Notes: generated by a model not told the origin, from the letters alone. Shown: positions 1-8,955, numbered from the stretch's first letter. The stretch is 64,000 bases of DNA from Mycolicibacterium mucogenicum DSM 44124 (GCF_005670685.2 NZ_CP062008.1:620001-684000); one strand, 5' to 3'. Made by a program: numbers and translations.

Positions 1-156
1 CAGATGCCCAGTCCGCACAGGCACATTCACCTTGGCCTGGGTCGCGGTCTGCCGGGTCAGGCTGGAGTGCGTGCGCCCAAGGATCGGGTGCGCCTGGCGC
101 TCCAGCCCGGCCTGGTTGACGTCGAACCGAATCGACGTGATCCGGTAGTCACTCAC
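1..156 (-). CDS. Phage head-tail connector / HK97-gp10-like protein (3' end outside window)
   Basis: Partial gene; its 3' end lies left of position 1. The GTG start at 156 overlaps the upstream stop in the string GTGAGTGA, the same coupling used at 18741-18748. The visible 52 codons begin VSDYRITSIRFDV and contain VNVPVRTGHL. That pattern is typical of the N-terminal part of HK97 gp10-type neck proteins, which finish the head-tail joint. Position right after other connector-type genes agrees. The family call is by pattern only. Confidence 0.6.
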   Translation of the reverse strand, partial: MSDYRITSIRFDVNQAGLERQAHPILGRTHSSLTRQTATQAKVNVPVRTGHL

Positions 157-430
157 TGGCGTCGGTGGCGCGCGGCCGGCGGCCACGCTTGGGCGCGGAC
201 TCGGTCGGCTCCGGGTCAGGGTCGGTCTCGTCCTGCGGCGCTTCGCCTTCCGGCTCCGACTCCTGCGCGGGCGCAGCGTCGGGCAGCTCCTCGCGGTGCA
301 CCACGAACACGAACCCGCGGTCGATGAGGTTCTGCACGTCCGGCGTTAGCAGCACCGTGCGCTGATGACCGGCCAGCAGCTTGTCGGTCGGGGTGATGCG
401 GGAGCCTTCGATTGTCACCTTGGTAGCCAT
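149..430 (-). CDS. Small acidic phage structural-region protein
   Basis: 93 aa, starting MATKVTIEGSRITP. The ATG at 430 is preceded by GGAAAGGA, which decides it against upstream in-frame starts. The N-terminal half is folded-looking (beta-rich, with LTPDVQNLIDRG). The C-terminal half is a low-complexity Glu/Pro/Asp tail ending in a basic KRGRRPRA patch. It lies between connector-type genes, so a head-tail joining role is likely, but no specific family is recognised. Confidence 0.65.
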   Translation of the reverse strand: MATKVTIEGSRITPTDKLLAGHQRTVLLTPDVQNLIDRGFVFVVHREELPDAAPAQESEPEGEAPQDETDPDPEPTESAPKRGRRPRATDASE

Positions 431-446
431 GGGTGGTGTTCCTTTC

Positions 447-977
447 TCAAAATCCGATGTAGGCCTGGGCCGACCAGCCGAACCTGCCGCCCTCGGGTCC
501 GAACGGCACAAGGGTGTCGGTGCCGACGCCGATCGGGTTGTCGTGTTTGAGGACGTTCGTCACGGCGCAAAGCGCCTGCTCGATCCGATACGAATCGTCG
601 AGACTGATGCCGGCCTGCTTGTCGTAGTCCTCCCACGACGTGTCGAGACTGATTGCAGCGCATCGCGCTACACCAATCTCTATGGCCAGAACCCGTGGCA
701 ATCCGCAGGGATTCACGTTGATAACTGGTTCGGGGAAGTTCTTCGACCGGTAGCGGCTTACGACCCGGACCCAGATGAATGGCTCGTCGCAATCAGTCTC
801 GTTCGAAAAGGCATCCCACGCCTCCAACGGCGGACCGTCGGCGGCGAAGAATCGAACATTCTTCGTGCCCCCACCGTCAGGCGGGACGGGCTGGTTGGGG
901 TCGAACTGCGACTTCAGTGCGGCGATGAAGCTGCCGATAATGGCGATCGCCGGGTCGATGCGTACTGGCTGACTCAT
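447..977 (-). CDS. Head-tail connector / tail-terminator-like phage protein
   Basis: 176 aa from the ATG at 977, which shares one base with the upstream stop (TGATG). The start MSQPVRIDPAIAIIGSF is hydrophobic-helical, followed by mixed alpha/beta sequence. Size and place between the connector adaptor and gp10-like genes fit a head-closure or tail-terminator protein. No motif proves it. Confidence 0.6.
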   Translation of the reverse strand: MSQPVRIDPAIAIIGSFIAALKSQFDPNQPVPPDGGGTKNVRFFAADGPPLEAWDAFSNETDCDEPFIWVRVVSRYRSKNFPEPVINVNPCGLPRVLAIEIGVARCAAISLDTSWEDYDKQAGISLDDSYRIEQALCAVTNVLKHDNPIGVGTDTLVPFGPEGGRFGWSAQAYIGF

Positions 978-1738
978 CAGATGACGCTCGGCGGGGCGGC
1001 CAGATGGTTGGGGTTCACGCTGGACAGCCACAGATCAACCTCGGGGATCCCGGTCTTGCCCTTGCTGTAGATGTCGTTGGGGTTGTACACCTCGTAGGAG
1101 ACGCCACCTTTGGACACGTGGGTGACGTTGCGCGGCAGCCGGCACTTCCCGCCGTTGCAGGCCGCGAGGAACTCCTTGGCAAGCATCCCAACGAGATTCG
1201 CCGTCCCCCGCGGGGGCGGGGTGCCGCGCTGGTATTCGACTGACCAGGTACCAGGCTCGCCGAGCGGGCGGCCGAGGTTCTGTCCGGGCCACGCTTGGTC
1301 GCCGAGACGGTAGAGCGTGTCCTGCTCAAGCTGGTAGTCAGTGGCGGCGAGCTCGGCGCCGTCGACCGTCACCTTCGTTATCGACACGACCGGACCGGGC
1401 AGGTGCAACATCCGTGGGCCCGATTTGATGCAGCGGCCGGCACATCCGCAGCCCTGCGCGAGGACATAGAGGTCGAGGTCGCTGAGCATCCCGTAGAAGG
1501 CCGGGCGCTGGTAGTGCTGCTGATCCCACCAGCGCGGCGGGCATGGCCGGATGATTTCAGGGCAGACACCGAACTGGCGGCCCGACAATGCGTAGAGGAC
1601 CTCAACGGCCAGGTCCTCGGCGGCGTTGCGCTGCAGCAGCTTAGCGTCGTACTCCGCCTGCTCACTCGGTGTCGGGTTGTCGCCGAGGACTGGCAGCTCC
1701 GGCAGACACGTCCGGTCAATCGGCCAATCGCAGCTCAT
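977..1738 (-). CDS. Head-to-tail connector (adaptor) protein
   Basis: 253 aa beginning MSCDWPIDRTCLPELPV. An earlier in-frame start at 1804 would lie inside the hairpin at 1789-1820, so the ATG at 1738 is preferred although no clear Shine-Dalgarno is visible. It is Cys-rich in the middle (GCGCAGRC, about residues 95-102). The rest has the TVDGAEL...YQLEQDTLYR layout seen in gp6-like neck adaptors, which bind the portal ring. The first gene after the terminator hairpin. Confidence 0.6.
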   Translation of the reverse strand: MSCDWPIDRTCLPELPVLGDNPTPSEQAEYDAKLLQRNAAEDLAVEVLYALSGRQFGVCPEIIRPCPPRWWDQQHYQRPAFYGMLSDLDLYVLAQGCGCAGRCIKSGPRMLHLPGPVVSITKVTVDGAELAATDYQLEQDTLYRLGDQAWPGQNLGRPLGEPGTWSVEYQRGTPPPRGTANLVGMLAKEFLAACNGGKCRLPRNVTHVSKGGVSYEVYNPNDIYSKGKTGIPEVDLWLSSVNPNHLAAPPSVI

Positions 1739-1780
1739 GAGCGGTGACGGTAGCGACGCACGGTGCTCACCACGCCGGGC

Positions 1781-1820
1781 AAAACGAAACATCCCCCGGC
1801 CCAACAGGACCGGGGGATGT
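1781..1820 (-). terminator. Intrinsic terminator after the major tail-like gene
   Basis: An 11-bp perfect inverted repeat, ACATCCCCCGG (1789-1799) and CCGGGGGATGT (1810-1820), has a 10-nt loop. Read leftward it is followed by TTTCGTTTTG, a U-rich tail. It lies 16 bp past the stop of the 1836-2906 gene and probably lowers transcription of the connector genes relative to that gene. Confidence 0.8.
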
Positions 1821-1835
1821 CACGATTCGCGCGAA

Positions 1836-2906
1836 CTACGCGGGCGTCACCGTCGCGGTGCCACCGGTCGGCACCGTGGCACCGGCGGTCAGCGCCGGCA
1901 GCGACGGGTCGAGCGTGACCGTGTAGTTGCCAGCCGAACCCGACACCTGCACCTGGCCGACGGCGACACCCGGCAATGCCTCGATCGCCGACAGCAGAGC
2001 CGCGGGCAGTGCCGTCACCGACACGGCGGCCGTGTCCTCGGTGCCGACCTTCAGGCTGAAGTTGCCGGTACCGGTCACGGCCACGGTGTACTTCTTGCCG
2101 CCGCAAATCGGCTGCGCAGGAGCAACATCCACCGGAGGGACGCCACCCGGCGCGCCGTAGTACGGGGCCGTCAGCGTGAAGATGGACGCGATCGCCAGCT
2201 CGCACGGTCCGTCACCCGGAGTGACCTCCGGCGGCTTCACGCCCGTGCGGAACGCGCGGTAATGCGACTTCTCCTGACCCATGGGGGTCAGCAGACGGCC
2301 CGGGGTGCCGTCGTCGTCGATCTCCATGACGTTGTACGGGCCGCGGCCCCAGCCGGTCGCCGCGATGCTGATGCCGGTGAACTTCAGCGTCGACACGTCG
2401 GCCGAGACGGTGATGCCGTCGAGCGTCCATTCGGTCGCCGCGATGGCCAGGTAGCCGTACTTCTTGCCCGAGCCCGACGACGCGAGATCCGCGTCGGTGG
2501 TGGGCGTTACGCAGTCGTCGTCGGACCGGCCCGCGGTCCAGACCTCGATCATGACGCCGTAGTCGCCGTCCACATCGGGCCGGTCCTCGTAGCCGATCGG
2601 CACGTCCGCGTGGTTCAGGACCTGCGGCCAACCGTTCAGCAGAGTGATGACACCGGTGTTGACGTTGCACATCTCAACTTCGACGTTGTGATGCTTGCGC
2701 GTCGCCGGGGTGGTGTCGGAGAAGCACACCTTGCCTTCGGCGTTCTCCTGCTCGAGTTCCTTGCGGTCCTTCATCACCGGGGTGATGGCGACGCGGACGA
2801 ATCCGTCGGTGACGAGATAGTTGGCGGGGCCAGCGATCGGCTTGCCGCAGCTGTTGACCTTGGTGATCCGGAGCTTGGTGCCCTTGATCAGCGTGAAGGT
2901 AGCCAT
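1836..2906 (-). CDS. Putative major tail protein with C-terminal Ig-like extension
   Basis: 356 aa with GAGGAG ahead of the ATG. The N-terminus (KGTKLRITKVNSCGKPIAG) and the following beta-rich body resemble major tail tube proteins of actinobacterial siphophages. Residues about 265-356 form a separate Gly/Thr/Val-rich segment (VAVTGTGNFSLKVG) like the Ig-like decorations found on tail tubes. It stands before the connector genes rather than after them, which is unusual; a head decoration or fibre protein is the main alternative. The terminator behind it suggests high expression. Confidence 0.55.
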   Translation of the reverse strand: MATFTLIKGTKLRITKVNSCGKPIAGPANYLVTDGFVRVAITPVMKDRKELEQENAEGKVCFSDTTPATRKHHNVEVEMCNVNTGVITLLNGWPQVLNHADVPIGYEDRPDVDGDYGVMIEVWTAGRSDDDCVTPTTDADLASSGSGKKYGYLAIAATEWTLDGITVSADVSTLKFTGISIAATGWGRGPYNVMEIDDDGTPGRLLTPMGQEKSHYRAFRTGVKPPEVTPGDGPCELAIASIFTLTAPYYGAPGGVPPVDVAPAQPICGGKKYTVAVTGTGNFSLKVGTEDTAAVSVTALPAALLSAIEALPGVAVGQVQVSGSAGNYTVTLDPSLPALTAGATVPTGGTATVTPA

Positions 2907-3072
2907 GACGGCGTGCTCCTCATTCTGTCGTGCGGGGGTCCAAGGTTGCTGGTGACGCTATGGGCGGGGCGTGCAATGCTCGGCTGCCAAACCAGCTGGG
3001 AGCCAGGTGATCCGGGTATGGCGAAGCCGCCGACCGTTCGACACGGCCAGCGGCTCCGGTTACAGAATCGTG
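2907..3072. other. Non-coding leader ahead of the putative tail protein
   Basis: 166 bp with no convincing reading frame. It holds CGGGGCGTGCAA at 2965-2976, which recurs exactly at 6288-6299 in the leader of the capsid gene. No clear promoter spacing was found around it. Confidence 0.5.
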
Positions 3073-3558
3073 CTAGGCGGGGTTGTCACCCTGGCCGTTG
3101 ATCAGCGCCAATACCTTTGCCTTGGTACGCAACTCGTGAGCGTCGATGCCCTTGCTGTTGGCGTAAGCCTTCAGCTCGGCCAGGTGCCAGTCCTCCGACG
3201 GCTCGCCTTCGGGGAACTCTTGCTCGACCTGCGCCAGCGGCGTTTCAGGCTCAACGCCCGGCAAGCTGACGTCGTGCAGCTGGCCGTCCGCGGGCAGCTC
3301 GGTGCCATGGTTCTCGACGCCGGTGCCCTCATCGACATCAGGGCCGTCGAACGCGTCTAGCAGGCCGGCCTCGCGGGCGTTGCCCTCCGGTACCCGGTAC
3401 AGCTTGCGTTCGGCGCCCTTCTCGCGGGTAAGGGGCTCGATCGTCTCCGGGCCACCGATCTCTAGCAGCTTCGCGAGGCCAGGGCCGCGGAGCGTCGCGT
3501 CGACGAAATCGATTGTCGCGAAACCCTCGTCAACGACAACCTCAACACCAGCAGGCAT
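3073..3558 (-). CDS. Phage structural-region protein with HeH/Rho-N-like C-terminal domain
   Basis: 161 aa, ATG at 3558 behind GGAAGGG. The first ~60 residues are beta-rich, followed by an acidic Pro/Gly linker. Residues about 122-157 (WHLAELKAYANSKGIDAHEL then TKAKVLALI) match the small HeH/LEM or Rho-N helical fold often found at the end of phage head-tail proteins. Function is inferred from place between capsid and connector genes. Confidence 0.6.
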   Translation of the reverse strand: MPAGVEVVVDEGFATIDFVDATLRGPGLAKLLEIGGPETIEPLTREKGAERKLYRVPEGNAREAGLLDAFDGPDVDEGTGVENHGTELPADGQLHDVSLPGVEPETPLAQVEQEFPEGEPSEDWHLAELKAYANSKGIDAHELRTKAKVLALINGQGDNPA

Positions 3559-3570
3559 GACAAACCCTTC

Positions 3571-4350
3571 CTATGGGGTGATCTGGACAGCGCCGACGGC
3601 CTTCTCATAGCCGACGACGACGTTGCGTTCTGCGACCGCGAAAAAGCGGTTCCATTCGAAGTACTCGGTGCTGCGGACGGTGGCCTCACCTCGCCAGCCG
3701 AATGTCGGCGACGTCGCCACCAACCTCGTGCCCAGCGCATCGATGTAGCCGCCACCGAACACCCACGTGTGGCCCAGCGGAGTCTTGAGCGACGAACCAG
3801 AGCGCACCAGCAGCATCGCCTGGGCCGCGATCGCTGCCCACCCGGGACTGGCGTGGATGAGGCCGATTGTGTTGGTACGGGCCAGCATGTTCTCTAGTTG
3901 ACTCACGGCGTCCACGATGTTGGCCGCCGTGTGGGCTGTGCCGGCGTCCGTCAGCATCCGGGCGGCGAACTCCGTCTCGACGGCGTTCTGCTCGAGCAGG
4001 CGCAGGTTCTGTTGCGCCCGCTCAATCACTTCTGCGCGCGATGGTGCGGTCAGGTCGCAGTCGTCCTCGGCCCACGCGGTGATCGGATCGAACGCGTCCG
4101 GATCCATGACTGGGCGGGTGCCGCGCTTCTTGTCGTTGGGGTCGGCGGGGGCACCGCACCAGCTGCCCGACCAAACGCCGAATGCCTTCTCGCCGCCGTA
4201 GTTGTGTGGGCGGACCTGGACACCGGCCGTCAGCCATCGGTACGGCTCGCCCTCATCGGCCCATGACGTCGCGCCGTAGAGCCCGTTGGGTGCCGGATTG
4301 ACCAGCGGAGCATTGAATACGACGGGGGCCGGCATTGTCTCAACGGTCAC
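3571..4350 (-). CDS. Phage virion structural protein, possibly capsid-related
   Basis: 259 aa, GTG at 4350 with GGAGG upstream. Alpha/beta throughout. A helix at about residues 105-165 is followed by IHASPGWAAIAAQA, GGGYIDALGTRLVATSP and a final strand ERNVVVGYEKAVG. It follows the major capsid gene directly and has its own strong ribosome site, so a virion component such as a minor capsid or pentamer protein is likely. I do not recognise a defined family. Confidence 0.55.
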   Translation of the reverse strand: MTVETMPAPVVFNAPLVNPAPNGLYGATSWADEGEPYRWLTAGVQVRPHNYGGEKAFGVWSGSWCGAPADPNDKKRGTRPVMDPDAFDPITAWAEDDCDLTAPSRAEVIERAQQNLRLLEQNAVETEFAARMLTDAGTAHTAANIVDAVSQLENMLARTNTIGLIHASPGWAAIAAQAMLLVRSGSSLKTPLGHTWVFGGGYIDALGTRLVATSPTFGWRGEATVRSTEYFEWNRFFAVAERNVVVGYEKAVGAVQITP

Positions 4351-4372
4351 GGTGTCCTCCTAAAAGTTGGAA

Positions 4373-4421
4373 GGCGGGCCGGGTGTGGACGGCCTTGGAG
4401 TTGCCCACACCACGACCCGCC
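4373..4421 (-). terminator. Hairpin after the capsid gene
   Basis: Nested inverted repeats GGCGGG...CCCGCC (outer) and GGTGTGG...CCACACC (inner). Leftward, the stem is followed by TTCCAACTTTT. It lies 24 bp past the capsid stop, so it is probably a partial terminator or transcript-stabilising end. Confidence 0.6.
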
Positions 4422-4444
4422 TCGTCCAATTCGCTCCGCGTGCC

Positions 4445-6190
4445 TTACGGGCAGGTGATGGAGCCGCGGGCGCCGATAGCGCCGTTGATGCACAACGGAA
4501 TCCGCACCAGGATCGACTGGTTGCAGCGCTTACCCACCTGGAAGCTGTCCTCCGTGAAGATGTGGGTGTACTGGTTCAGCTGCAGCTGCTGCAGCGGGTA
4601 CTGCACACCCAGCGTGATCACGTTGGCCAGCTGGCGGAACCACGTGCCGGCCGGGTACAGCATCACGTCGACTGTGTTCGGCCAGTTCAGGGTTGCGAGG
4701 TTGCCCGGCTGGCCGGCGCCCTTCGTCTGCCAATCCACCACGTACTGCAGGTAGATGTTGCGGACGGCGAGCCACGAGTCGATCTCGGCGTTGGTGACGG
4801 CCAAGGTGTCCTTGTCCTCACGCATTGCCAGGTCGGCACGCAGAACCTCGCGGAACCACACGGGCGCAACGCCTTCGATGACGGCATCGTCAGCCAGGCC
4901 CTTGTCGATGCGCAGGTTCACGGCCTGCAACGCCAGCCCATTCAACACGCCGGTTGTGGCGCCAAGGAACTGTGCAGCCGGCAGAACCTTCGCGGCGCCG
5001 GAACCGGCGACCATCTTGCCGATGGTCTTCTGCGAGACACGGTGCTGGTGCGCGACCTGAATCTGCGCCAACGCGTTCTCGATGGCCTCCGGCCACGCCT
5101 GCCGCTGCAGGATGCCCGCCTTCGCGGCCCAGCCGAGGGCTTCCAGCCGCCACTCGATGAACTGATCGGGGCAGGGCAGCTCCATGATCGGCTTCACCGC
5201 GGTCGGGTCGCCCTGGGCGTTGGTGGCTTCGAGCTCGGCCTCGGTGTACTGCCACAGGCCCGTCAGCAGCGAGCTGATGTCCGGGTTGACCGGGACGCGG
5301 ACGCCGCCGCGGCTCATGTCGAACGGGAAGTCCGGCAGCGAGATCAGTCCTGAGGCAGGCGGGACGGCGCAGAACGTGTAGATCTGCTGCGACGGAGCGC
5401 ACCAACCACCGGCGGCGACGAGCGTCTTGGCGGTGGCCTTGCCATGACCGGGCACCTCGGTGCCCAGAGAGTCGAGGAACTCCTGAACGTCCGACTCACT
5501 GGTGGCGAGCTTGACCTCCTGCTTACGCGGGAGGGCGGCGATGGCCTGCTTCGCGAAGCCACCGGCCGCGGTGCCGGTCTGCTGCAAGCCCTGCCCGGAG
5601 GCGGGGTCGACAGACGAGATCGAGCGCGCGATGTCGGCGAAACCGACCTCGCTGTTGCCGAATTCGGCGTACTTCGGGGCCGACGGCACGAGGTGCCAGC
5701 CCTTCGGCTTCTCGCCGCGGCGGCTGGCGTCGACGTCCGGCGCGGCACCGGGGGCGGCACCTGCGAACGTGACAGGCCGCGCGCCGGCGGTCACGGTCTG
5801 CGACTGCTCGGCGGCCTCGGCGGCGACCTGCTCGGCTTCGGCGACGACGTCAGCGGCGGCGGCTGCGCCCTCGGCGCCCTCGTCGGTTTCCTCGGCGGCT
5901 GCCTCGGGCGCGGCCTCGGAGGTCGCGGTCGTTGCAGCGGCGGCCTGGGCCAGCACCTCGTCCAGATCGGCTGCGTGGGCGGTCTCGGAAGCAAGTGCCT
6001 CGTCGCGGGCGGTGTTCAGGGTCTTGACGTCGGCCAGCAGACCCTTGAGGTAGGTGACGTCGTCGTTGGACAGCTCCTCGCCGGCGCTGTGGCGCGCCCG
6101 AACGAGGTTGATCTGTGCGGTGGCCTGCTCGATCAGAACGTCGAGTTCGACCGTGGTAGCGGGAAGCTGTTCTGGCAGCGAGAACTTCAC
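4445..6190 (-). CDS. Major capsid protein with N-terminal scaffolding-type region
   Basis: 581 aa, GTG at 6190 with AGGAGAGAG upstream. Residues 1-~140 are a helical, Ala/Glu-rich coiled-coil-like delta region, a common built-in scaffold of HK97-fold capsids that is removed by the prohead protease. Residues ~150-581 carry the capsid fold. The C-terminus (LYPAGTWFRQLANVITLGVQ, then HIFTEDSFQVGKR) resembles capsid proteins of actinobacteriophages. It sits after the MuF-protease gene, as expected for a head module. Confidence 0.8.
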   Translation of the reverse strand: MKFSLPEQLPATTVELDVLIEQATAQINLVRARHSAGEELSNDDVTYLKGLLADVKTLNTARDEALASETAHAADLDEVLAQAAAATTATSEAAPEAAAEETDEGAEGAAAAADVVAEAEQVAAEAAEQSQTVTAGARPVTFAGAAPGAAPDVDASRRGEKPKGWHLVPSAPKYAEFGNSEVGFADIARSISSVDPASGQGLQQTGTAAGGFAKQAIAALPRKQEVKLATSESDVQEFLDSLGTEVPGHGKATAKTLVAAGGWCAPSQQIYTFCAVPPASGLISLPDFPFDMSRGGVRVPVNPDISSLLTGLWQYTEAELEATNAQGDPTAVKPIMELPCPDQFIEWRLEALGWAAKAGILQRQAWPEAIENALAQIQVAHQHRVSQKTIGKMVAGSGAAKVLPAAQFLGATTGVLNGLALQAVNLRIDKGLADDAVIEGVAPVWFREVLRADLAMREDKDTLAVTNAEIDSWLAVRNIYLQYVVDWQTKGAGQPGNLATLNWPNTVDVMLYPAGTWFRQLANVITLGVQYPLQQLQLNQYTHIFTEDSFQVGKRCNQSILVRIPLCINGAIGARGSITCP

Positions 6191-6307
6191 TGCTCTCTCC
6201 TGTCTTCAGGGATGGCGATATGGCTTTTCGGCGATCGCTCCCCGGCCCGCAGCCAGCAGGTGCTCTCTACGGACGGGACAGTAGAAACGGGGCGTGCAAC
6301 CACGGTG
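6191..6307. other. Non-coding leader of the capsid gene
   Basis: 117 bp with no reading frame. It contains CGGGGCGTGCAA at 6288-6299 (also at 2965-2976), and ends at the capsid ribosome site. Probably a leader or promoter region for high capsid expression. Confidence 0.45.
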
Positions 6308-6493
6308 TCAGGACTGACGGACTACGCGTTTGACCGTGCCGCCGCCGGCCTCCCGAATGAGGCGCTTGGCCTCAGTGATCGACAGAATCGGAGCGTCTGC
6401 CGGGGTGCTGGTGCCGTCTGGGTAGGTGACGATGAAACCCAAGGTCTCGCCGCCCTGGACTACCTGATTGCGTTTGTTGCAGCCGCAGCTCAT
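6308..6493 (-). CDS. Small phage protein starting with a CGCNK motif
   Basis: 61 aa beginning MSCGCNKRNQVVQGGETLGF, two bases after the MuF-protease stop. It is a compact beta-rich protein with an N-terminal C-x-C pair, a pattern I associate with small proteins in actinophage head modules (DUF7196-like). Role unknown. Confidence 0.65.
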   Translation of the reverse strand: MSCGCNKRNQVVQGGETLGFIVTYPDGTSTPADAPILSITEAKRLIREAGGGTVKRVVRQS

Positions 6494-6495
6494 GG

Positions 6496-8955
6496 TCAGA
6501 CCGCCCCGGCGAGCAGCTCGGCGATTTCGTCGTTCGGGGACTTCGGCTTTGGCGGCTCACCGACCAGTTCGGTGGCCTGTGCCAGAGCCGCCTCCCGCTC
6601 GGCGGCCAGCGCGGCGCGGCGCCGGTCCTCGGCCAGAACGTCAGCCATGACAGCCGCGACCTGCTCGAGGGTCACCGGTGCAGTGTCGTGCTTACGGCGG
6701 CGCGGCGACATCGATGCCACCAACGCGACCTCGCGGCCAGCATCATCGGTGCGGCCTCGGACCGCGAAGCCGGGTGTATTCACGGCGAGTGCGGCGATCA
6801 GCTCGAGGCCCTGGCCGCGGTCGCGCCAGTCACCCGAAATCGGTGCGGACAGGCCCATTTCGATCTGCTCGGCCGTTGCGCCCGGGGCGGCGACACCGGA
6901 GAACCAGATGCCGTGAGCGTCCTCGCCGACACGGACCAGTGCCCAGCAGGTGCCCGTGTTGTCGTAGTGCGCCAGGGCGGGCCCGGCGGCCAGACTGGGA
7001 TCGGCGTGACCAGTGCCAACGGTGAGCCGGCCAACCGACAGCCGAGTGCCGTTGTCCAGCCGCAGCGGCGGGCTGGTGTGGAAGTTCGCGTAACCCGTGC
7101 TCGACCGCGGCACCAGAACGCACGAATCCTGGATTGAGCGGTGGCACTGACCAAAGACGGCCAGGTGACCGAAGATTCGGCCATCGTCGCCCATCGTGAC
7201 CGGCGTCGGCCCGGTCAGTTGCGGATCCTCGAACATGCGGTAGTCGTAGACGCGCGGACGGAAGTCCTCGGCAGCGCTGGCGACGATGGCGACGTCACGA
7301 GTCGACCGCTCAGCGTCCAGGGACAGTCGGGTGTCGAACGCCGGGGTCGCCACCATCGTGGTGCCGATCAGTTCGGCTTTCGTGACCGTCATGTAGACGG
7401 GCTCGTCGTTGTCGAACGCGTCCCAAAGGTCTTCGCCCTCAAGGGCGTTGCCGGCGGCGTCGGTGTACATCCATTCCGCGTCGGCCAGGTCGACGCTGGG
7501 GTTGGAGACGCCGTGGCTGTTCTGCATGGCCATCTCGTCGGCTTCGGGCGTGTTCAGCAGGTATCCCGAGCCGAGGATGTACTCGCCGTCGATGCGAGCG
7601 TTCTCGATGACGCCGACGGTGTAGGCGTCCATGTGTCCGCCCTGGGATTGCTTGCACCACATCAGCGGCAGCGGAAAGCTGCGGAACGACAGGTCGATGT
7701 CGGCAGCCAACATCCGCCCGTCCGAGGTGGGGGATCCGATGAGGGCGATGGCCTGGTCGGTGAATGTGCGGTACATCTCCGACTCGGTGGTGTCGTCTGT
7801 GGTGGCCTGATCGGTGGCCATCGTGGACGTGCCTGTCATGGTGAACTCCTGATCACTCGGTGCGGTCCAGCCGCCGGATGCCACGGTGCCGACGCCGTCG
7901 GCGTTGTCACGTGCGCGCGTATTGCCTTGCGCGGCGCGGCGTTCAATTTCCTCCGCCTGGGTGCGGCCCTCGCGGTTGATGGCGACGGAGTCGCGGCCGT
8001 CGAGCCGCTCGGTATGTGCGTCGACCTCGCCAGGCAGCGGCTCGTCCTTCGCGAGAATGCCGAGCCGGCAGCGGCAGTTCTTCACTTCCTCCGGCGGCCC
8101 GCTGGGGTCGCCGGGGAACATCAGCGACGCGGCGCCGACGGTGAACGCGGTCCCGATCGGGACACGCTGACCCCACGCGGCCCAGTGCGTCGGACGCGTC
8201 TTGCCGTCGAGCGTTGCGAGCCAGACGGATTCGAGGTCGGCGGCGTCCTCGGACTGCTGAGCCGCCGTCAGAGTGGCCTCGTTCTGCACCGATGCCGCCT
8301 GGTGGCCGGCGGTTTCGGCGATCTTCCGCATCTGCTCGCCGGCGGGGTCGAGCATGTCGGCCGCCGCGGCGCGCCCCTCAGCGGGCTCGGCGGCCTCGAC
8401 CGCCGCGGTGATCTTCGCGGCCACCGATGCCGGCGTCGACGCGGCGCGTTCACGCTGCTCGCCGAGCACCGCGTCACGTGCCTCCCGCAGCGCCGGCGTG
8501 GCTTCGACGACACCGGCGGCAGCACGGATATCGGCGGCGCCCATGTCGGGCACGGCGTTGTTGACGATCCGCATCACCGCGGGCTCGACGTCGACTGCCT
8601 TCTCGGCCTGCGCCCCGAGGTCGATGTCGGGCAGCGGAATCCCAAGGCCCTCCATCGCTTCCACAACAGCTGCGGAGAACAGCAGCGCAATGCCCGCGAC
8701 GATGACGACCTCGGTGATCGTGGCCCAGTCGGCGCCGGCCTGTTGCTGCTCGACCGCAGCTGCGTCGGGCGGCAACTCCTGGTTCGGGTCGCCGTTGTAC
8801 GAAGCTCCAGCAGCGAGCAACTTCGCGCCGAGCGTAGGCAGCGCGGCAGCCTTCGCCGAGGGTGCCCAACGACGAAGGGCCTCCGCGTAGAGTCCTTCGA
8901 TCGCGCGCTCGGCCAGCACGGTGTGTGCGAGCACTTCGTTCGGAAGCGGCCACAT
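6496..8955 (-). CDS. MuF-like minor head protein fused to capsid maturation protease
   Basis: 819 aa. The ATG at 8955 overlaps the upstream stop (TGATG). Residues ~1-330 form a helical minor head region ending in a MuF (SPP1 gp7) signature: ATLDGKTRPTHWAAWGQRVP, then NCRCRLGIL. After a linker and an internal Met cluster (EFTMTGTSTMATDQ), residues ~400-720 look like a serine prohead protease (FGHLAVFGQCHRS; GTRLSVGRLTVGTGHAD). The C-terminal ~100 residues are charged and helical. In many phages these are separate genes. Re-initiation at the internal Met cluster could give a separate protease. Confidence 0.72.
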   Translation of the reverse strand: MWPLPNEVLAHTVLAERAIEGLYAEALRRWAPSAKAAALPTLGAKLLAAGASYNGDPNQELPPDAAAVEQQQAGADWATITEVVIVAGIALLFSAAVVEAMEGLGIPLPDIDLGAQAEKAVDVEPAVMRIVNNAVPDMGAADIRAAAGVVEATPALREARDAVLGEQRERAASTPASVAAKITAAVEAAEPAEGRAAAADMLDPAGEQMRKIAETAGHQAASVQNEATLTAAQQSEDAADLESVWLATLDGKTRPTHWAAWGQRVPIGTAFTVGAASLMFPGDPSGPPEEVKNCRCRLGILAKDEPLPGEVDAHTERLDGRDSVAINREGRTQAEEIERRAAQGNTRARDNADGVGTVASGGWTAPSDQEFTMTGTSTMATDQATTDDTTESEMYRTFTDQAIALIGSPTSDGRMLAADIDLSFRSFPLPLMWCKQSQGGHMDAYTVGVIENARIDGEYILGSGYLLNTPEADEMAMQNSHGVSNPSVDLADAEWMYTDAAGNALEGEDLWDAFDNDEPVYMTVTKAELIGTTMVATPAFDTRLSLDAERSTRDVAIVASAAEDFRPRVYDYRMFEDPQLTGPTPVTMGDDGRIFGHLAVFGQCHRSIQDSCVLVPRSSTGYANFHTSPPLRLDNGTRLSVGRLTVGTGHADPSLAAGPALAHYDNTGTCWALVRVGEDAHGIWFSGVAAPGATAEQIEMGLSAPISGDWRDRGQGLELIAALAVNTPGFAVRGRTDDAGREVALVASMSPRRRKHDTAPVTLEQVAAVMADVLAEDRRRAALAAEREAALAQATELVGEPPKPKSPNDEIAELLAGAV

